Source: JBNJDJ01 sp051744845 (GTDB taxonomy: Bacteria > Bacillota > Clostridia > Peptostreptococcales > Acidaminobacteraceae). From it: a DNA stretch of 64,000 bases. The DNA lies in NCBI GenBank assembly GCA_051744845.1, contig JBNJDJ010000003.1:13506-77505 (forward strand). The letters run 5' to 3'. Of the stretch, positions 1-9,658 are shown in pieces. The position numbers were made by a program, and so were the translations under genes. The notes below the pieces were generated by a model. The model was not told the DNA's origin and did not search any database. It was given only the letters and a program-made list of their open reading frames with translations. Position 1 is the first letter of the stretch. The number at the start of each line of letters is the position of its first letter.

Positions 1-1536
1 TTCAACTTCAAACAAGAAATTATCATTAAATATTTTACCTTGATCACTTATTTGACCACCACTTTCTGCATAGAAAGGAGTTTTTTCAAGTAATATAGAA
101 ACTTTTCCATCTTCATTTTTGATAACTTCTAAAACTTTTGCGCTAGTAGATAAAACATCATAGCCTACAAATTCAGTTGATTTGAAATCCTCAAGTTGGT
201 TTTTTCCTTCTTCCCAACTTACGCCACTATTTTCTCTAGCTTTCCTTGCTCTTTGTCTTTGTTTTTCCATCTCAAGATTGTACTGTTTTTCATCAACTTT
301 TAATCCGTTTTCCTTTAAAATTTCTTTAGTTAAATCTAAAGGAAAACCAAAAGTATCGTGAAGTTTAAATGCACTTTTCCCATTTAAAACCTTTTTTTCT
401 TTATCTTTTAATTCTTTTATATATCCATCTAATAATTCTATACCTTGATCAATAGTTCTTTGGAAATTTTCTTCCTCTACTTTAATAACTTTTTTAATAA
501 ATGTTTTGTTATCTTCTAATTCAGGATATCCAGCTTTTGAAACCTCTATAACAACATCTACTAGTTTATTTAAAAATAAACCTTTAATATTTATTAATTT
601 ACCATGTCTAAAAGCCCTTCTAATTAAGCGTCTTAATACATATTCTCTTGAAGAATTACCTGGCATAATGCCATCGCTTACCATAAATGTAATTGCTCTT
701 ATGTGGTCAGTTATAATCCTTATAGATACATCTGAATCTTCATCTTGTCCATAATCTTTATCAGACATTTTAGTAACTTGATTACGAATTTTTTTAATAG
801 TATCTATGTCAAAAATACTTTTTACATCTTGCATTATACAAGCAACTCTTTCAAGTCCCATACCTGTATCAATATTTTTTTGCTTAAGTTCTAAATACTC
901 TCCATCTTCAGTTTTATTATATTGACTAAATACATGATTCCAAATTTCAATTATTCTATCGCCTTCATCTCCTGGTCTACATTCATCTTCACATTCATAA
1001 TCTTCTCCACGATCAAAATGTATTTCAGAACAAGGACCACAAGGCCCTACACCAATTTCCCAAAAATTTTCTTCTTTTCCTAATCTAACAATTCGATCTT
1101 CAGGAATTTGTATTTTATCTTTCCATATATTATAAGCTTCATCATCATCTAAATAAACTGAAGCCCATAGTTTTGATTCAGGAATTTCTAACTCTTTTGT
1201 TAGAAATTCCCAACCTAGCTTTATTGATTTTTCTTTAAAATAATCACCGAATGAAAAATTACCTAGCATTTCGAAAAATGTAGCATGTCTTGAAGTTTTT
1301 CCTACATTTTCGATATCACCTGTTCTTATACACTTTTGACAAGTAACCATATTCTTGTTAGGTGGTTTTTCAATACCTAAAAAGTAATTTTTCATAGGAG
1401 CCATACCTGCATTTATAAGTAATAAACTATTATCATTTTTAGGAACTAATGAATAACTGTTTTTTGCATAATGTTTGTTTTTTTCGAAAAATTTAATAAA
1501 TCTTTCGCGTATTTCATTTAAACCTAGCGCTTTCAA
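1..1536 (-). CDS. alaS: Alanyl-tRNA synthetase, N-terminal part (cut by window edge)
   Basis: This enzyme charges tRNA-Ala with alanine. Only the first 512 codons are in the window, and the frame runs off the left edge. The protein begins LKALGLNEIRERF and continues with the class II synthetase core: CQKCIRTGDIENVG, then RHATFFEMLGNFSFGDYF (about residues 70-90), GPCGPCSEIHFDRG and the NIDTGMGLERV motif. The beginning of the editing region (FYAESGGQISDQG) lies near residue 490. The start is a TTG at 1536, four bases after a perfect AGGAGGA; no ATG in frame fits the family's N-terminus as well. A good promoter lies 38 bases upstream, so it is probably transcribed independently of the UPF0182 gene. 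I see no T-box leader in the short 5' region. Identity is very secure; the missing C-terminal half cannot be judged. Confidence 0.97.
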   Translation of the reverse strand, partial: MKALGLNEIRERFIKFFEKNKHYAKNSYSLVPKNDNSLLLINAGMAPMKNYFLGIEKPPNKNMVTCQKCIRTGDIENVGKTSRHATFFEMLGNFSFGDYFKEKSIKLGWEFLTKELEIPESKLWASVYLDDDEAYNIWKDKIQIPEDRIVRLGKEENFWEIGVGPCGPCSEIHFDRGEDYECEDECRPGDEGDRIIEIWNHVFSQYNKTEDGEYLELKQKNIDTGMGLERVACIMQDVKSIFDIDTIKKIRNQVTKMSDKDYGQDEDSDVSIRIITDHIRAITFMVSDGIMPGNSSREYVLRRLIRRAFRHGKLINIKGLFLNKLVDVVIEVSKAGYPELEDNKTFIKKVIKVEEENFQRTIDQGIELLDGYIKELKDKEKKVLNGKSAFKLHDTFGFPLDLTKEILKENGLKVDEKQYNLEMEKQRQRARKARENSGVSWEEGKNQLEDFKSTEFVGYDVLSTSAKVLEVIKNEDGKVSILLEKTPFYAESGGQISDQGKIFNDNFLFEVE

Positions 1537-1573
1537 TGTTTCCTCCTCTATCTATATATACATTCCTTGTTAA

Positions 1574-1602
1574 ATTATAACATAAATTAATATTAACTAC
1601 AA
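1574..1602 (-). promoter_or_regulatory. Promoter of alaS
   Basis: On the minus strand, TTGTAG (1597-1602) is followed after 17 bases by TATAAT (1574-1579). TGT precedes the hexamer, giving an extended -10 element. Predicted transcription start is about 1567, leaving an untranslated leader of about 30 bases that carries AGGAGGA. That is too short for a T-box. Confidence 0.7.
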
Positions 1603-1603
1603 T

Positions 1604-4333
1604 TTATTTATCATTCAACTCGTTAAACTCCTGTATTAACTTTTCTAACTCTTTTATATTTTTTTGTTGTTGATTTAATTGTTCATTTATTTCTTCTAAA
1701 AGTTCTCTTTGTCTAATAGATAAATCTCTAGAATCTGTCGTTTTTTCATCTTTAAATTCTTCATACTCACCAAAAATTCTTGCTAAAGCTAATTGTAATG
1801 AGTTTTCCATAACAATTTTATTATCATAATATATAATTATTTTTTTCATTTCTGGAAGAGAATTTTCATTATCTGATTCTAAATAAATTGGTTCCACATA
1901 AAGTAATGAATTTTCTATTGGTATTACAATAATGGATCCTCTTAGTACTTTAGAACCTCTTTGACTCCATAAACTAAACTGGGGCGAAATATTAGAGTCT
2001 TGGTCAATTTCATTTTCTACTTGTTCAGGACCTTTAACTATTCTATCTTTAGGAAACTTATAAGTAAAAAGCTGACCATAATTCCCATGATCATTTCTAG
2101 CTATTAACAATGACGACATATTTCTTTTATCATTTGGAGTAAAAGGTACTGTTAATAAAAATTCTACATCATTACTTTCAGGTAATTTAAAAGTAACGTA
2201 TTTTGAATTCATTTTCTCAATTGTACTGCCCATATATTTTTCATTTGCTATTTGCCAAACATCTTCTCCATTATAATATACACCTGGATCATCTACATGA
2301 TATGTTTCATAAACTTCTGCTTGCATTTGGAAAAAGTCTTGTGGATATCTCACGTGACCCTTTAGACCTTCTGGCATATCTTCTTTATCTTTTATAAGCT
2401 CTGGAAAAATATTTTGATAAGTATTTACAATTGGTTCATCTTTATATTTATAAAAATTAACATCTCCATCATATGCATCAATTACTACTTTCAATGAGTT
2501 TTTAATATAATTTATACTCTTATTATTAAAAAAGTACGGTTTTGAATATGGATAATTTTTAGAATTAGTATATCCATCAATAATCCAATATAATTTACCA
2601 TCTTTTTGATTTAGTACTAAATACGGATCATTATCATAATCAAAAAACGGTGCAATTTTATTTAATCTTTTCTTAATATTTCTATTGATAGAAATTTTAG
2701 AATTTTCATCTACATTTGATGATAACAATAACTTTAAACTACCTTGCTTAATTGCAAAAAGTAATTTATTAAGCCCATTTAACTGTACACCATCTCTACC
2801 AGTATATTCATATTCTACATTTGCACTTCCAGCCGGATAATCAAACTCTTTTTCACCAGAATTAGTTATTATATAATCATCTGTTAGTTCACCAAAATAA
2901 ATTCTCGGTTGTTGTATATTCATTTTACCTTCTGGAGGTATATTTTTAATCAACAAACTAGGTTGTCCATCTTCATCTACCTTGCTAACTGGAGATAAAA
3001 CTAAACCATAACCATGAGTATATTTAAAATGTTTGTTAATCCATGTTTTAGATTCTGTTCTTAAATTATCTAAAGACAATTCTCTTGGAGCTATAAAAGT
3101 TTGAGTATATTTACCATCAATGTTGTATCTATCTACATCTATATCATTAAATTTATAATAAAGTCTTATTCCTTGAATTTCATTAAATGTCTTTTTAAGT
3201 GGTCTATGATCATTAATCATTATATTATTAATAATTTCTTTATTATTATTAATATCCTCAAATGTTAAATCAGATTTAGGATTATAATCTATAAAATCAA
3301 CATCATTAAGTCCATAAGCTTTTTGAGTATATTTGATATTATTTTCAATATATTGTTTTTCTTTAGTAATCTCATCTGGAGAAACTACCGTTTGTTGTAC
3401 AACAGCTGCAACAATTAATGAAATTATATGAATAGCTACAATTGCTACTGGACCAGATAAAGAAATTTTAATATTACCTTTTTTATATCCAACATAAGCT
3501 AAAATTGCACCAACAAAAGATACACCTGCTAAAATATTGTAAAAAAGCAAAGTAACATTAACATCAGTATATCCTGCTCCATAGATTAATCCGACAGATG
3601 AAAAAAGTAATTTATAGCGTGACAGTAAATAATTAATACCTACTAAAATTAAAATTGAAATTACTAAAAACGTTATAGCTCTAATTAATGACTTATAAGA
3701 ATGAGAACAAAAAATTTGTTTTATACTCATTTGCTTTTGATAATCATTAAAATCAATTACTTTTTCTTTTCTTTGTTTTTTCTTTTTATAAACTACTAAA
3801 AAATAAAATACTGTTAATATTGTAAACCAAATTAAAATGAAAATTATCATTGAAAGTATTGTCTTTATCAAAGGCAATTTAAACATATAAAAACCTAAGT
3901 CCAGATTAAAAATCGGATCAGTTTCATTAAAATTCTCACTCTTTAAAAAGACTAAAACATTTTCCCAAAGATTATTAGTAAATGAGTAACTAAATAAACT
4001 ACCAATCATAAAACTAATTGCAAATATTTTCAATTTAATATATTCTATCTTTGTTTCAATTTCATCCTCAAAATATCGTTTATAATTTTTTCTAAGTATT
4101 GAAACATAAAAATAAGAAATTAATGTAATTAAAACTGTAATTGGAATAAATATTTTTAATTTAGAAAATATAATTGTCAAATACGTTGATAAATAATCAA
4201 CAGAATCAAACCAAAGGTAATCAGTTATTAAATTAATAACTGGTGTAAATACCATAAGTACTAGAAAAATTAAAACTAAAACCATTATTACTTTATTATT
4301 TAAGTCTTTTATATTCTTGTCATCAAAATTCAT
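1604..4333 (-). CDS. UPF0182 family large membrane protein
   Basis: A 909-residue member of the UPF0182 (COG1615) family, whose function is not known to me. Seven hydrophobic helices can be picked out at roughly residues 14-36, 57-77, 100-120, 155-182, 215-240, 260-285 and 293-317. A soluble region of about 590 residues follows, probably outside the membrane, with family-typical stretches such as FIAPRELSL and RYPQDFFQMQAEVYETYHV. The last 60 residues are acidic, glutamine-rich and look like a coiled coil. Length is usual for the family. The ATG at 4333 has GGTGGTG six bases upstream. The next gene upstream is a hybrid kinase ending 65 bases away. Nothing in the context points to a role. Confidence 0.85.
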   Translation of the reverse strand: MNFDDKNIKDLNNKVIMVLVLIFLVLMVFTPVINLITDYLWFDSVDYLSTYLTIIFSKLKIFIPITVLITLISYFYVSILRKNYKRYFEDEIETKIEYIKLKIFAISFMIGSLFSYSFTNNLWENVLVFLKSENFNETDPIFNLDLGFYMFKLPLIKTILSMIIFILIWFTILTVFYFLVVYKKKKQRKEKVIDFNDYQKQMSIKQIFCSHSYKSLIRAITFLVISILILVGINYLLSRYKLLFSSVGLIYGAGYTDVNVTLLFYNILAGVSFVGAILAYVGYKKGNIKISLSGPVAIVAIHIISLIVAAVVQQTVVSPDEITKEKQYIENNIKYTQKAYGLNDVDFIDYNPKSDLTFEDINNNKEIINNIMINDHRPLKKTFNEIQGIRLYYKFNDIDVDRYNIDGKYTQTFIAPRELSLDNLRTESKTWINKHFKYTHGYGLVLSPVSKVDEDGQPSLLIKNIPPEGKMNIQQPRIYFGELTDDYIITNSGEKEFDYPAGSANVEYEYTGRDGVQLNGLNKLLFAIKQGSLKLLLSSNVDENSKISINRNIKKRLNKIAPFFDYDNDPYLVLNQKDGKLYWIIDGYTNSKNYPYSKPYFFNNKSINYIKNSLKVVIDAYDGDVNFYKYKDEPIVNTYQNIFPELIKDKEDMPEGLKGHVRYPQDFFQMQAEVYETYHVDDPGVYYNGEDVWQIANEKYMGSTIEKMNSKYVTFKLPESNDVEFLLTVPFTPNDKRNMSSLLIARNDHGNYGQLFTYKFPKDRIVKGPEQVENEIDQDSNISPQFSLWSQRGSKVLRGSIIVIPIENSLLYVEPIYLESDNENSLPEMKKIIIYYDNKIVMENSLQLALARIFGEYEEFKDEKTTDSRDLSIRQRELLEEINEQLNQQQKNIKELEKLIQEFNELNDK

Positions 4334-4398
4334 AAAAACACCACCTATCTATTCAATTAACTATTTTTATATCTTTACCCAAGATAAGCGTTTAAAAA

Positions 4399-6759
4399 CT
4401 ATTTATTTTCTTTTTTTAAAATTTTTACTATTTTTTGTTTGCTAATAGGTTTTTCGATTATACCTTTCATATTTGTCTCATCTACCTTTTTTTGAATATT
4501 TGAAGCTTTATTTGCAGTTAAAGCATAAATAATTGCTTCTGAATTTAATTTTAAAATTTCTTTTGAAGTTTCAAAACCATCCTTTTTAGGCATCTGAATA
4601 TCCATTAAAATCAAATTAAAGCTATTGTTATATTTTTCTATAGCTTCCTTACCATTTTTAGCAACTACAACACTACAACCAAGTTGTTCTAAAATTTTTC
4701 TAGTAATTTTAGCATTAACTAAATTGTCTTCAGCTAACAAAACATTAAAATCTTTTTTTATATCAACTTTTGTTTTAGTTTCATTTTTAGTCAATTTATC
4801 CAAATATTTTAATTTCAAAGTGAAGTAAAAAACACTTCCTGGAAAATCAGACTCAATATACGGATTAGGACTTTTGACTTTTATTTTACCACCCATTAAC
4901 TCTACTAACTCTTTAGATATAGCTGTTCCTAAGCCATCTCCTTCATATTTTCTTTTATTTGAATTATCTACTTGCATAAATTTATTAAATACTATATCTA
5001 ATTTATCTTGCGGAATACCTATTCCTGTATCTAATACACTTATTTTAATATCTACAAATTCATCTTGTTTGTTAATTAGTTCAATTTTTAGATTGATTTT
5101 ACCTTTTTCAGTAAATTTAACAGCATTTCCTAGTAAATTTATTAAGATTTGTCTTAATTTTGATCCATCACCTATTAAAACATCAGGTAAATTAGAATCT
5201 AATTTTAAATTATAATCAATATCTTTTTCTTTTTCATTAATAAGCGGAATAAATTGATTATAAATTTTTTGAAAAAATTCAGATGTATTAATATTTTCTT
5301 CTTCTAATTTTAATTTTCCACTTTCTATTTTAGAGATATCTAAAATATCATTTACCATTTCTAAAAGAGAACTAGCTGAATCATTCATTACATTTAAATA
5401 ATCATTTAATTCTTTATTTTTTTCTTTTTTTAATGAATCAATTAATTCTAATGAAGCTATTATACTATTAAGCGGTGTTTTTATTTCATGTGATACTGTT
5501 GCAATAAATTGAGATTTTAATTTAGAAGACTTTTCTGCTTCCTTTTTAGCTTTATTTATTGCAGTAACATCCATAAAAGAAATCAAATTATAATCTTTAG
5601 TATTATATTCTAAAGATGACCTTTTTAATAATAAAAACCTTTCATTATTATTTTTATTAATTTTAATAATTTCTTTTTTATGTTTTGGAATTTGTATTAT
5701 CTTGTGATAAAATTTATCAAACTCAAAATTATCAGAGTCAATCAAAAGTTTTTCATTAGCATATTTATTACTTACTTCTATCTTATCGTTATCAAATAAT
5801 ACAATTCCAAAAGCCATATTTTTAAAAAGCTTTTTAATTCGATTTTTTTCAATATTATTTTTATTTACTATTAAAATAATAATAACCAAAGCTAATAATA
5901 AGATAGCTAATATAAGAACAATGATTCTATAAATAATATCTCTAATTAATGACCTTTTATAAACAGACGCACCGATAGCATAAAAATGACCTTTATAATT
6001 AATAGGATAATACGATGTTAAAACAGTTTCGACTTTACCATAAAATATACTATTATTGATAGAATTTTTATATCCATTTTCTATATCTTTTATAATTTCA
6101 GAAGAATTTGATAAATGAAACCTTTCATTAACTTCCCTAGTTTCTGAATATCCAACAGGAATTATTTTGTTTTTATCATTTGTTATCCAAGTCCAATATT
6201 CACCATCTACATAAAACTCATCAATAGATTCTTTCATTATCTTTTCAATATCTAATTTCATCATTATATTTCTATTTACTTTTCCATTAGGATCTTTTAT
6301 TGGAATAATTAGATAATAATCATCTAATATTTTTTTGTATTCTAAATTTTTATGAATCTCTAAATTATAATTTTTAACTTTAAACTTATCAAATCTATAA
6401 CTTTTATCAAGACTATATATATTTGCACTTTTACTGTCATAAACACTTAATTTAGAAATATAATTAGCATGTTTTTCTAAAAAAAATCTTATTTGCGAAT
6501 CAATATTTTTATTTTCAATTTGAAAAATATCTAATTTAGAATAATAAATTGCATCATTTTCTATTTTTTCGATTTTTTCTTTTATATTTTTTGCAACAAA
6601 AGATATCTCTTTATCAATTGTTTTATAATTACTAGTAATAACATATTTTTGAATATCTAGAATAATAAAAATTATAAAAAATAAAAAAATAGTAATTATA
6701 ATCATATAAATGTTCTTAATACTTTTATTATTTAAAAATTTCTTTTTAAGGTCTTTCAT
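4399..6759 (-). CDS. Hybrid sensor histidine kinase with C-terminal receiver
   Basis: A membrane-bound hybrid histidine kinase of about 786 residues. In order: a transmembrane helix near the N-terminus, an extracytoplasmic sensor of about 230 residues that resembles a Cache domain, a second helix around residues 275-298, a PAS-like stretch, a HisKA domain with the phospho-acceptor histidine in ATVSHEIKTPLNS, an ATPase domain (NLLGNAVKFTEKG, DTGIGIP, GDGLGTAISKELV) and a receiver (NVLLAEDNLVNAK, phospho-acceptor Asp in LILMDIQMPKKDG). In the second ATP-box, GLGTAI replaces the common GLGLAI. The start at 6759 follows AGAGGTG and lies 13 bases after the stop of the Cache gene, so the two are co-transcribed. 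No Hpt protein or DNA-binding response regulator lies nearby, so the output is unknown. Confidence 0.92.
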   Translation of the reverse strand: MKDLKKKFLNNKSIKNIYMIIITIFLFFIIFIILDIQKYVITSNYKTIDKEISFVAKNIKEKIEKIENDAIYYSKLDIFQIENKNIDSQIRFFLEKHANYISKLSVYDSKSANIYSLDKSYRFDKFKVKNYNLEIHKNLEYKKILDDYYLIIPIKDPNGKVNRNIMMKLDIEKIMKESIDEFYVDGEYWTWITNDKNKIIPVGYSETREVNERFHLSNSSEIIKDIENGYKNSINNSIFYGKVETVLTSYYPINYKGHFYAIGASVYKRSLIRDIIYRIIVLILAILLLALVIIILIVNKNNIEKNRIKKLFKNMAFGIVLFDNDKIEVSNKYANEKLLIDSDNFEFDKFYHKIIQIPKHKKEIIKINKNNNERFLLLKRSSLEYNTKDYNLISFMDVTAINKAKKEAEKSSKLKSQFIATVSHEIKTPLNSIIASLELIDSLKKEKNKELNDYLNVMNDSASSLLEMVNDILDISKIESGKLKLEEENINTSEFFQKIYNQFIPLINEKEKDIDYNLKLDSNLPDVLIGDGSKLRQILINLLGNAVKFTEKGKINLKIELINKQDEFVDIKISVLDTGIGIPQDKLDIVFNKFMQVDNSNKRKYEGDGLGTAISKELVELMGGKIKVKSPNPYIESDFPGSVFYFTLKLKYLDKLTKNETKTKVDIKKDFNVLLAEDNLVNAKITRKILEQLGCSVVVAKNGKEAIEKYNNSFNLILMDIQMPKKDGFETSKEILKLNSEAIIYALTANKASNIQKKVDETNMKGIIEKPISKQKIVKILKKENK

Positions 6760-6772
6760 ATACACCTCTTTG

Positions 6773-7753
6773 TTATAATGCAATAAATTCTATTAAATAT
6801 GAATCAATAATATCTAAATCTTTTACTATAATTTTAAATTTTTTGTTAAATTTAACTGTATATTTATTTTTAGGATTATCTAAAAAGTTTTTAAAAAAAT
6901 TTCTTATCCTTTTATTTGGACTATTTAACAAATTATATTCTGAATCTCTTTTTTTAGTTTTCATAATTCTATCGTATAATTGATATTTTTTTAATTGACT
7001 AACTTCAAGATTTTCCAAAGCATTTTTTCCACCACTTAAAATATATCCTTCATCATTTATAATTACTTGGTTTTTATCTAAATACTTTTGATTAAATTTA
7101 TTTAAATTAAAATCAATACCTAAAACACCTATTAATTCATTATTTAATTTCATAGGTTTTACTAAAGAAATTAACCATCCTCTACCTGAAGGATCAAAAT
7201 AAGGTGTATTTATCCATTTGATTTTACTTTCTTCTTTATAATAATCATATTCAGTAAAAGAAGTTTTAGGATCTATCATAGTTAAAATATCAATTTTAGG
7301 ATATATTCTCAAATACCCAGTTTTATCTAATACAAAAAATTGTTCAACTTGAGGATATAAATTATAATATTTTTCAAATTCTTTTCCTATAGGTTCAGTA
7401 ATATAAAACTTATTTATCAAATTATCATCTATTTCTTTTATACCAGTTAAAACAGCAGAAGACTCAGATTTATTATTGCTATAAGTTAATAATCCATACT
7501 TATTAATAACGTGATTATCCTTATTAATAATTTTATCAGTATCTTTAAATTTTTTATATAAATCAATATATTCTTTTTCTAAAGATAATATAACACTATC
7601 CATTTTACTCAAATCATAAGTTATCTTTTTCTCAGTTTCCTCTAAATCAATTGCTTCGTTTTGATAAGTAATTCCTTTATATGTAAATAAAACTACCCAT
7701 CCTAATAATAAAAAACTTAAAACAATAATAAATGTCTCTACTGTTTTTTTCAT
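6773..7753 (-). CDS. Membrane-anchored Cache-domain sensor protein
   Basis: A 326-residue protein with one N-terminal hydrophobic helix (residues 5-27), then an extracytoplasmic domain with no signalling domain behind it. The segment PYFDPSGRGWLISLVKPM followed by LIGVLGIDFNL (about residues 185-220) is typical of double Cache (dCache_1) ligand-binding domains of kinases and chemoreceptors. It ends near residue 326 without a HAMP, kinase or cyclase domain. The hybrid kinase gene begins 13 bases downstream, so the two proteins probably act together. A stand-alone Cache protein could bind a ligand and modulate its partner kinase. That role is inferred from context only. Confidence 0.75.
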   Translation of the reverse strand: MKKTVETFIIVLSFLLLGWVVLFTYKGITYQNEAIDLEETEKKITYDLSKMDSVILSLEKEYIDLYKKFKDTDKIINKDNHVINKYGLLTYSNNKSESSAVLTGIKEIDDNLINKFYITEPIGKEFEKYYNLYPQVEQFFVLDKTGYLRIYPKIDILTMIDPKTSFTEYDYYKEESKIKWINTPYFDPSGRGWLISLVKPMKLNNELIGVLGIDFNLNKFNQKYLDKNQVIINDEGYILSGGKNALENLEVSQLKKYQLYDRIMKTKKRDSEYNLLNSPNKRIRNFFKNFLDNPKNKYTVKFNKKFKIIVKDLDIIDSYLIEFIAL

Positions 7754-7763
7754 AAAACCACCA

Positions 7764-8297
7764 TTAATCTACAAATGCAAATACATGATCAATATTTCTA
7801 TAGTAATCTCCATAATTTAATCCATAACCAACTATAAATTTATCTTCAATTTCAAAACCTACATAATCCGGTTCATAATCAACTTTTCTTCTTGAAGGCT
7901 TGTCTAATAATACACATGATTTTATACTTTTAGGTGTTCGCATATTTAAGTGGTTAATAACACTAGTCATAGTAATAGCAGAATCAGTGATATCATCAAC
8001 TATTAATACATCAAATTCACTTAAATCACCAATTTCTAAATCGTGTTTAAATTTAACAGATCCACTACTTTTTTTACCATGTCCATAACTAGAAGTGGTC
8101 ATAAATTCAATCCTTACAGGAATATCTATTTGCCTTACTAAATCGGCTGTAAAAACAAAAGCACCTTTCATAAGTGAAACTACTAATAAATTTTTATCTT
8201 TATAGTCGTTAGTTATAATTTGTCCTAATTCTTTACATCTATTATCAATATCTTTCTTAGATAAAATCACTTCTTTTTTCATATTCTCTACGTCCAT
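7764..8297 (-). CDS. hpt: Hypoxanthine phosphoribosyltransferase
   Basis: Purine salvage enzyme that converts hypoxanthine or guanine plus PRPP to IMP or GMP. The PRPP-binding loop is visible as VLIVDDITDSAITM (around residues 95-110). The N-terminal LVVSLMKGAFVF and the region MTTSSYGHGKKSSG are typical of bacterial HPRT. The protein is 177 residues, normal for the family. Start chosen at the ATG at 8297, because GGAGGG lies five bases before it; an upstream ATG at 8309 overlaps that ribosome site and the stop of the malic enzyme gene. The gene follows the malic enzyme directly, suggesting co-transcription, although no shared function is obvious. Confidence 0.93.
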   Translation of the reverse strand: MDVENMKKEVILSKKDIDNRCKELGQIITNDYKDKNLLVVSLMKGAFVFTADLVRQIDIPVRIEFMTTSSYGHGKKSSGSVKFKHDLEIGDLSEFDVLIVDDITDSAITMTSVINHLNMRTPKSIKSCVLLDKPSRRKVDYEPDYVGFEIEDKFIVGYGLNYGDYYRNIDHVFAFVD

Positions 8298-8308
8298 ATT
8301 TCCCTCCA

Positions 8309-9481
8309 TTAGTCTCTTGAAACGTTTGTCATCTTAGCAGCTTTATAAACAGCTTTTGAAACATTTTTTACTACATTTTCATTTAAAGCATAAGGAATTA
8401 TATTTTCTTCATTTAAATCACACTTATCAATTGTATTAGCAATTGCATAAGCAGCTTTTATTTTCATTTCTTCATTTATATCACTAGCTTTTGCATCTAA
8501 GGCACCTTTGAAAATTCCTGGGAATGCTAATACATTATTTATTTGATTAGGATAATCGCTTCTACCAGTTCCCACTATTTTAGCTCCTGCATCATAAGCT
8601 TTACTAGGTAATATTTCAGGATCTGGATTAGCCATAGCAAAAACAATAGGATCTTTTTTCATAAGCTTTATCATATCTTTTGTAACAATATCTTTTACTG
8701 ATACACCAATAAAAACATCAGCATTTTTTAGTGAATTTCCTAAATCTCCTTTGACATCTTCATTATTTGTTAAGTTTTGAATTCTCTTTTTCACAAAGTT
8801 TAAATTCTGTCTTTGACTATGAATGATACCTTTTGAGTCAGAAACTATAATATCTTTAACACCTAAGCTTTTAAGCATTTTAGTAATCGCATATCCAGCA
8901 GCTCCTGCTCCACTTACAGCAATTTTAATTTTATCAATATCCTTATTTATTACTTTTAAAGCATTAATTAAAGCAGCACTGACTACTACTGCAGTACCGT
9001 GTTGATCATCGTGAAATACTGGAATATCTAATTTTTCTTTTAGCTTATCTTCAATTAAAACACATCTAGGAGAAGATATATCTTCTAAATTTATTCCACC
9101 AAAAGTAGGTTGTAAAAATTTAACTGTTTGAACTATCTTTTCGACATCTTGAGTATCAAGACATATTGGAAAAGCATCAATATTTGCAAATTCTTTAAAC
9201 AAAACAGATTTTCCTTCCATAACAGGCATTGAAGCCTCAGCTCCAATATTACCTAGTCCTAAAACAGCCGATCCATCTGATACAACAGCTACTAAATTTT
9301 TTTTAGATGTATAATCATATACCTTAGATTTATCTTTTTTTATTTCTCTACAAGGCTCAGCTACTCCAGGAGTATAAGCTATTGACATATCATCTTTATT
9401 TTCAATCTTCATCTTACTTTTAATACTAATCTTACCTTGTTTTTCCTTATGTTTTTGTAAAGCTAGTTTTTTATAATCCAT
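8309..9481 (-). CDS. NAD(P)-dependent malic enzyme
   Basis: Oxidative decarboxylation of malate to pyruvate with reduction of NAD(P). The 390-residue length is that of the short bacterial malic enzymes, without the phosphotransacetylase-like extension. Visible features: SIAYTPGVAEPCREI (malic N-terminal domain, residues 33-47), AVVSDGSAVLGLGNIGAEASMPV, LEDISSPRC, HDDQHGTAVV, and the Rossmann motif VSGAGAAGYAITKML (about residue 190). The C-terminal ATG GTGRSDYPNQINNVLAFPG block is also typical. The ATG at 9481 has AGGAG eight bases upstream. The enzyme links C4 acids to pyruvate in fermentation. The cofactor preference cannot be read from the sequence by eye. Confidence 0.95.
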   Translation of the reverse strand: MDYKKLALQKHKEKQGKISIKSKMKIENKDDMSIAYTPGVAEPCREIKKDKSKVYDYTSKKNLVAVVSDGSAVLGLGNIGAEASMPVMEGKSVLFKEFANIDAFPICLDTQDVEKIVQTVKFLQPTFGGINLEDISSPRCVLIEDKLKEKLDIPVFHDDQHGTAVVVSAALINALKVINKDIDKIKIAVSGAGAAGYAITKMLKSLGVKDIIVSDSKGIIHSQRQNLNFVKKRIQNLTNNEDVKGDLGNSLKNADVFIGVSVKDIVTKDMIKLMKKDPIVFAMANPDPEILPSKAYDAGAKIVGTGRSDYPNQINNVLAFPGIFKGALDAKASDINEEMKIKAAYAIANTIDKCDLNEENIIPYALNENVVKNVSKAVYKAAKMTNVSRD

Positions 9482-9512
9482 CTTATCTCCTTATTATTTT
9501 AAATTTTTAAAT

Positions 9513-9656
9513 TTAGTTATTATCTTTAATATTTAATAGATTTAAAAGATCAACTATTTCTTTTAATAAATTAATAATTATATTTAATGAATATTGTACT
9601 GATACAGCAAAAACAATAGCCATAATTACTAATACTATTTTAAAGTCAATAATCAT
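9513..9656 (-). CDS. 47-residue single-pass membrane microprotein
   Basis: A small open frame that fills most of the gap between the deacetylase and malic enzyme genes. It encodes MIIDFKIVLVIMAIVFAVSV, continues with one more hydrophobic stretch and an amphipathic LLKEIVDLLNLLNIK tail, and stops at TAA (9513-9515). Its ATG at 9656 is eight bases after AAAGGA and overlaps the end of the deacetylase gene by none (two bases lie between), so translational coupling is plausible. Residues 6-30 could form one membrane helix. I do not recognise a family. Placement, ribosome site and a coherent hydrophobic profile favour a real gene, but short AT-rich frames can arise by chance. Confidence 0.55.
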   Translation of the reverse strand: MIIDFKIVLVIMAIVFAVSVQYSLNIIINLLKEIVDLLNLLNIKDNN

Positions 9657-9658
9657 AA

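Noticed and set aside
506..754. An 82-codon plus-strand frame in the alaS region.
   Set aside because: It is antisense to well-conserved alaS codons.
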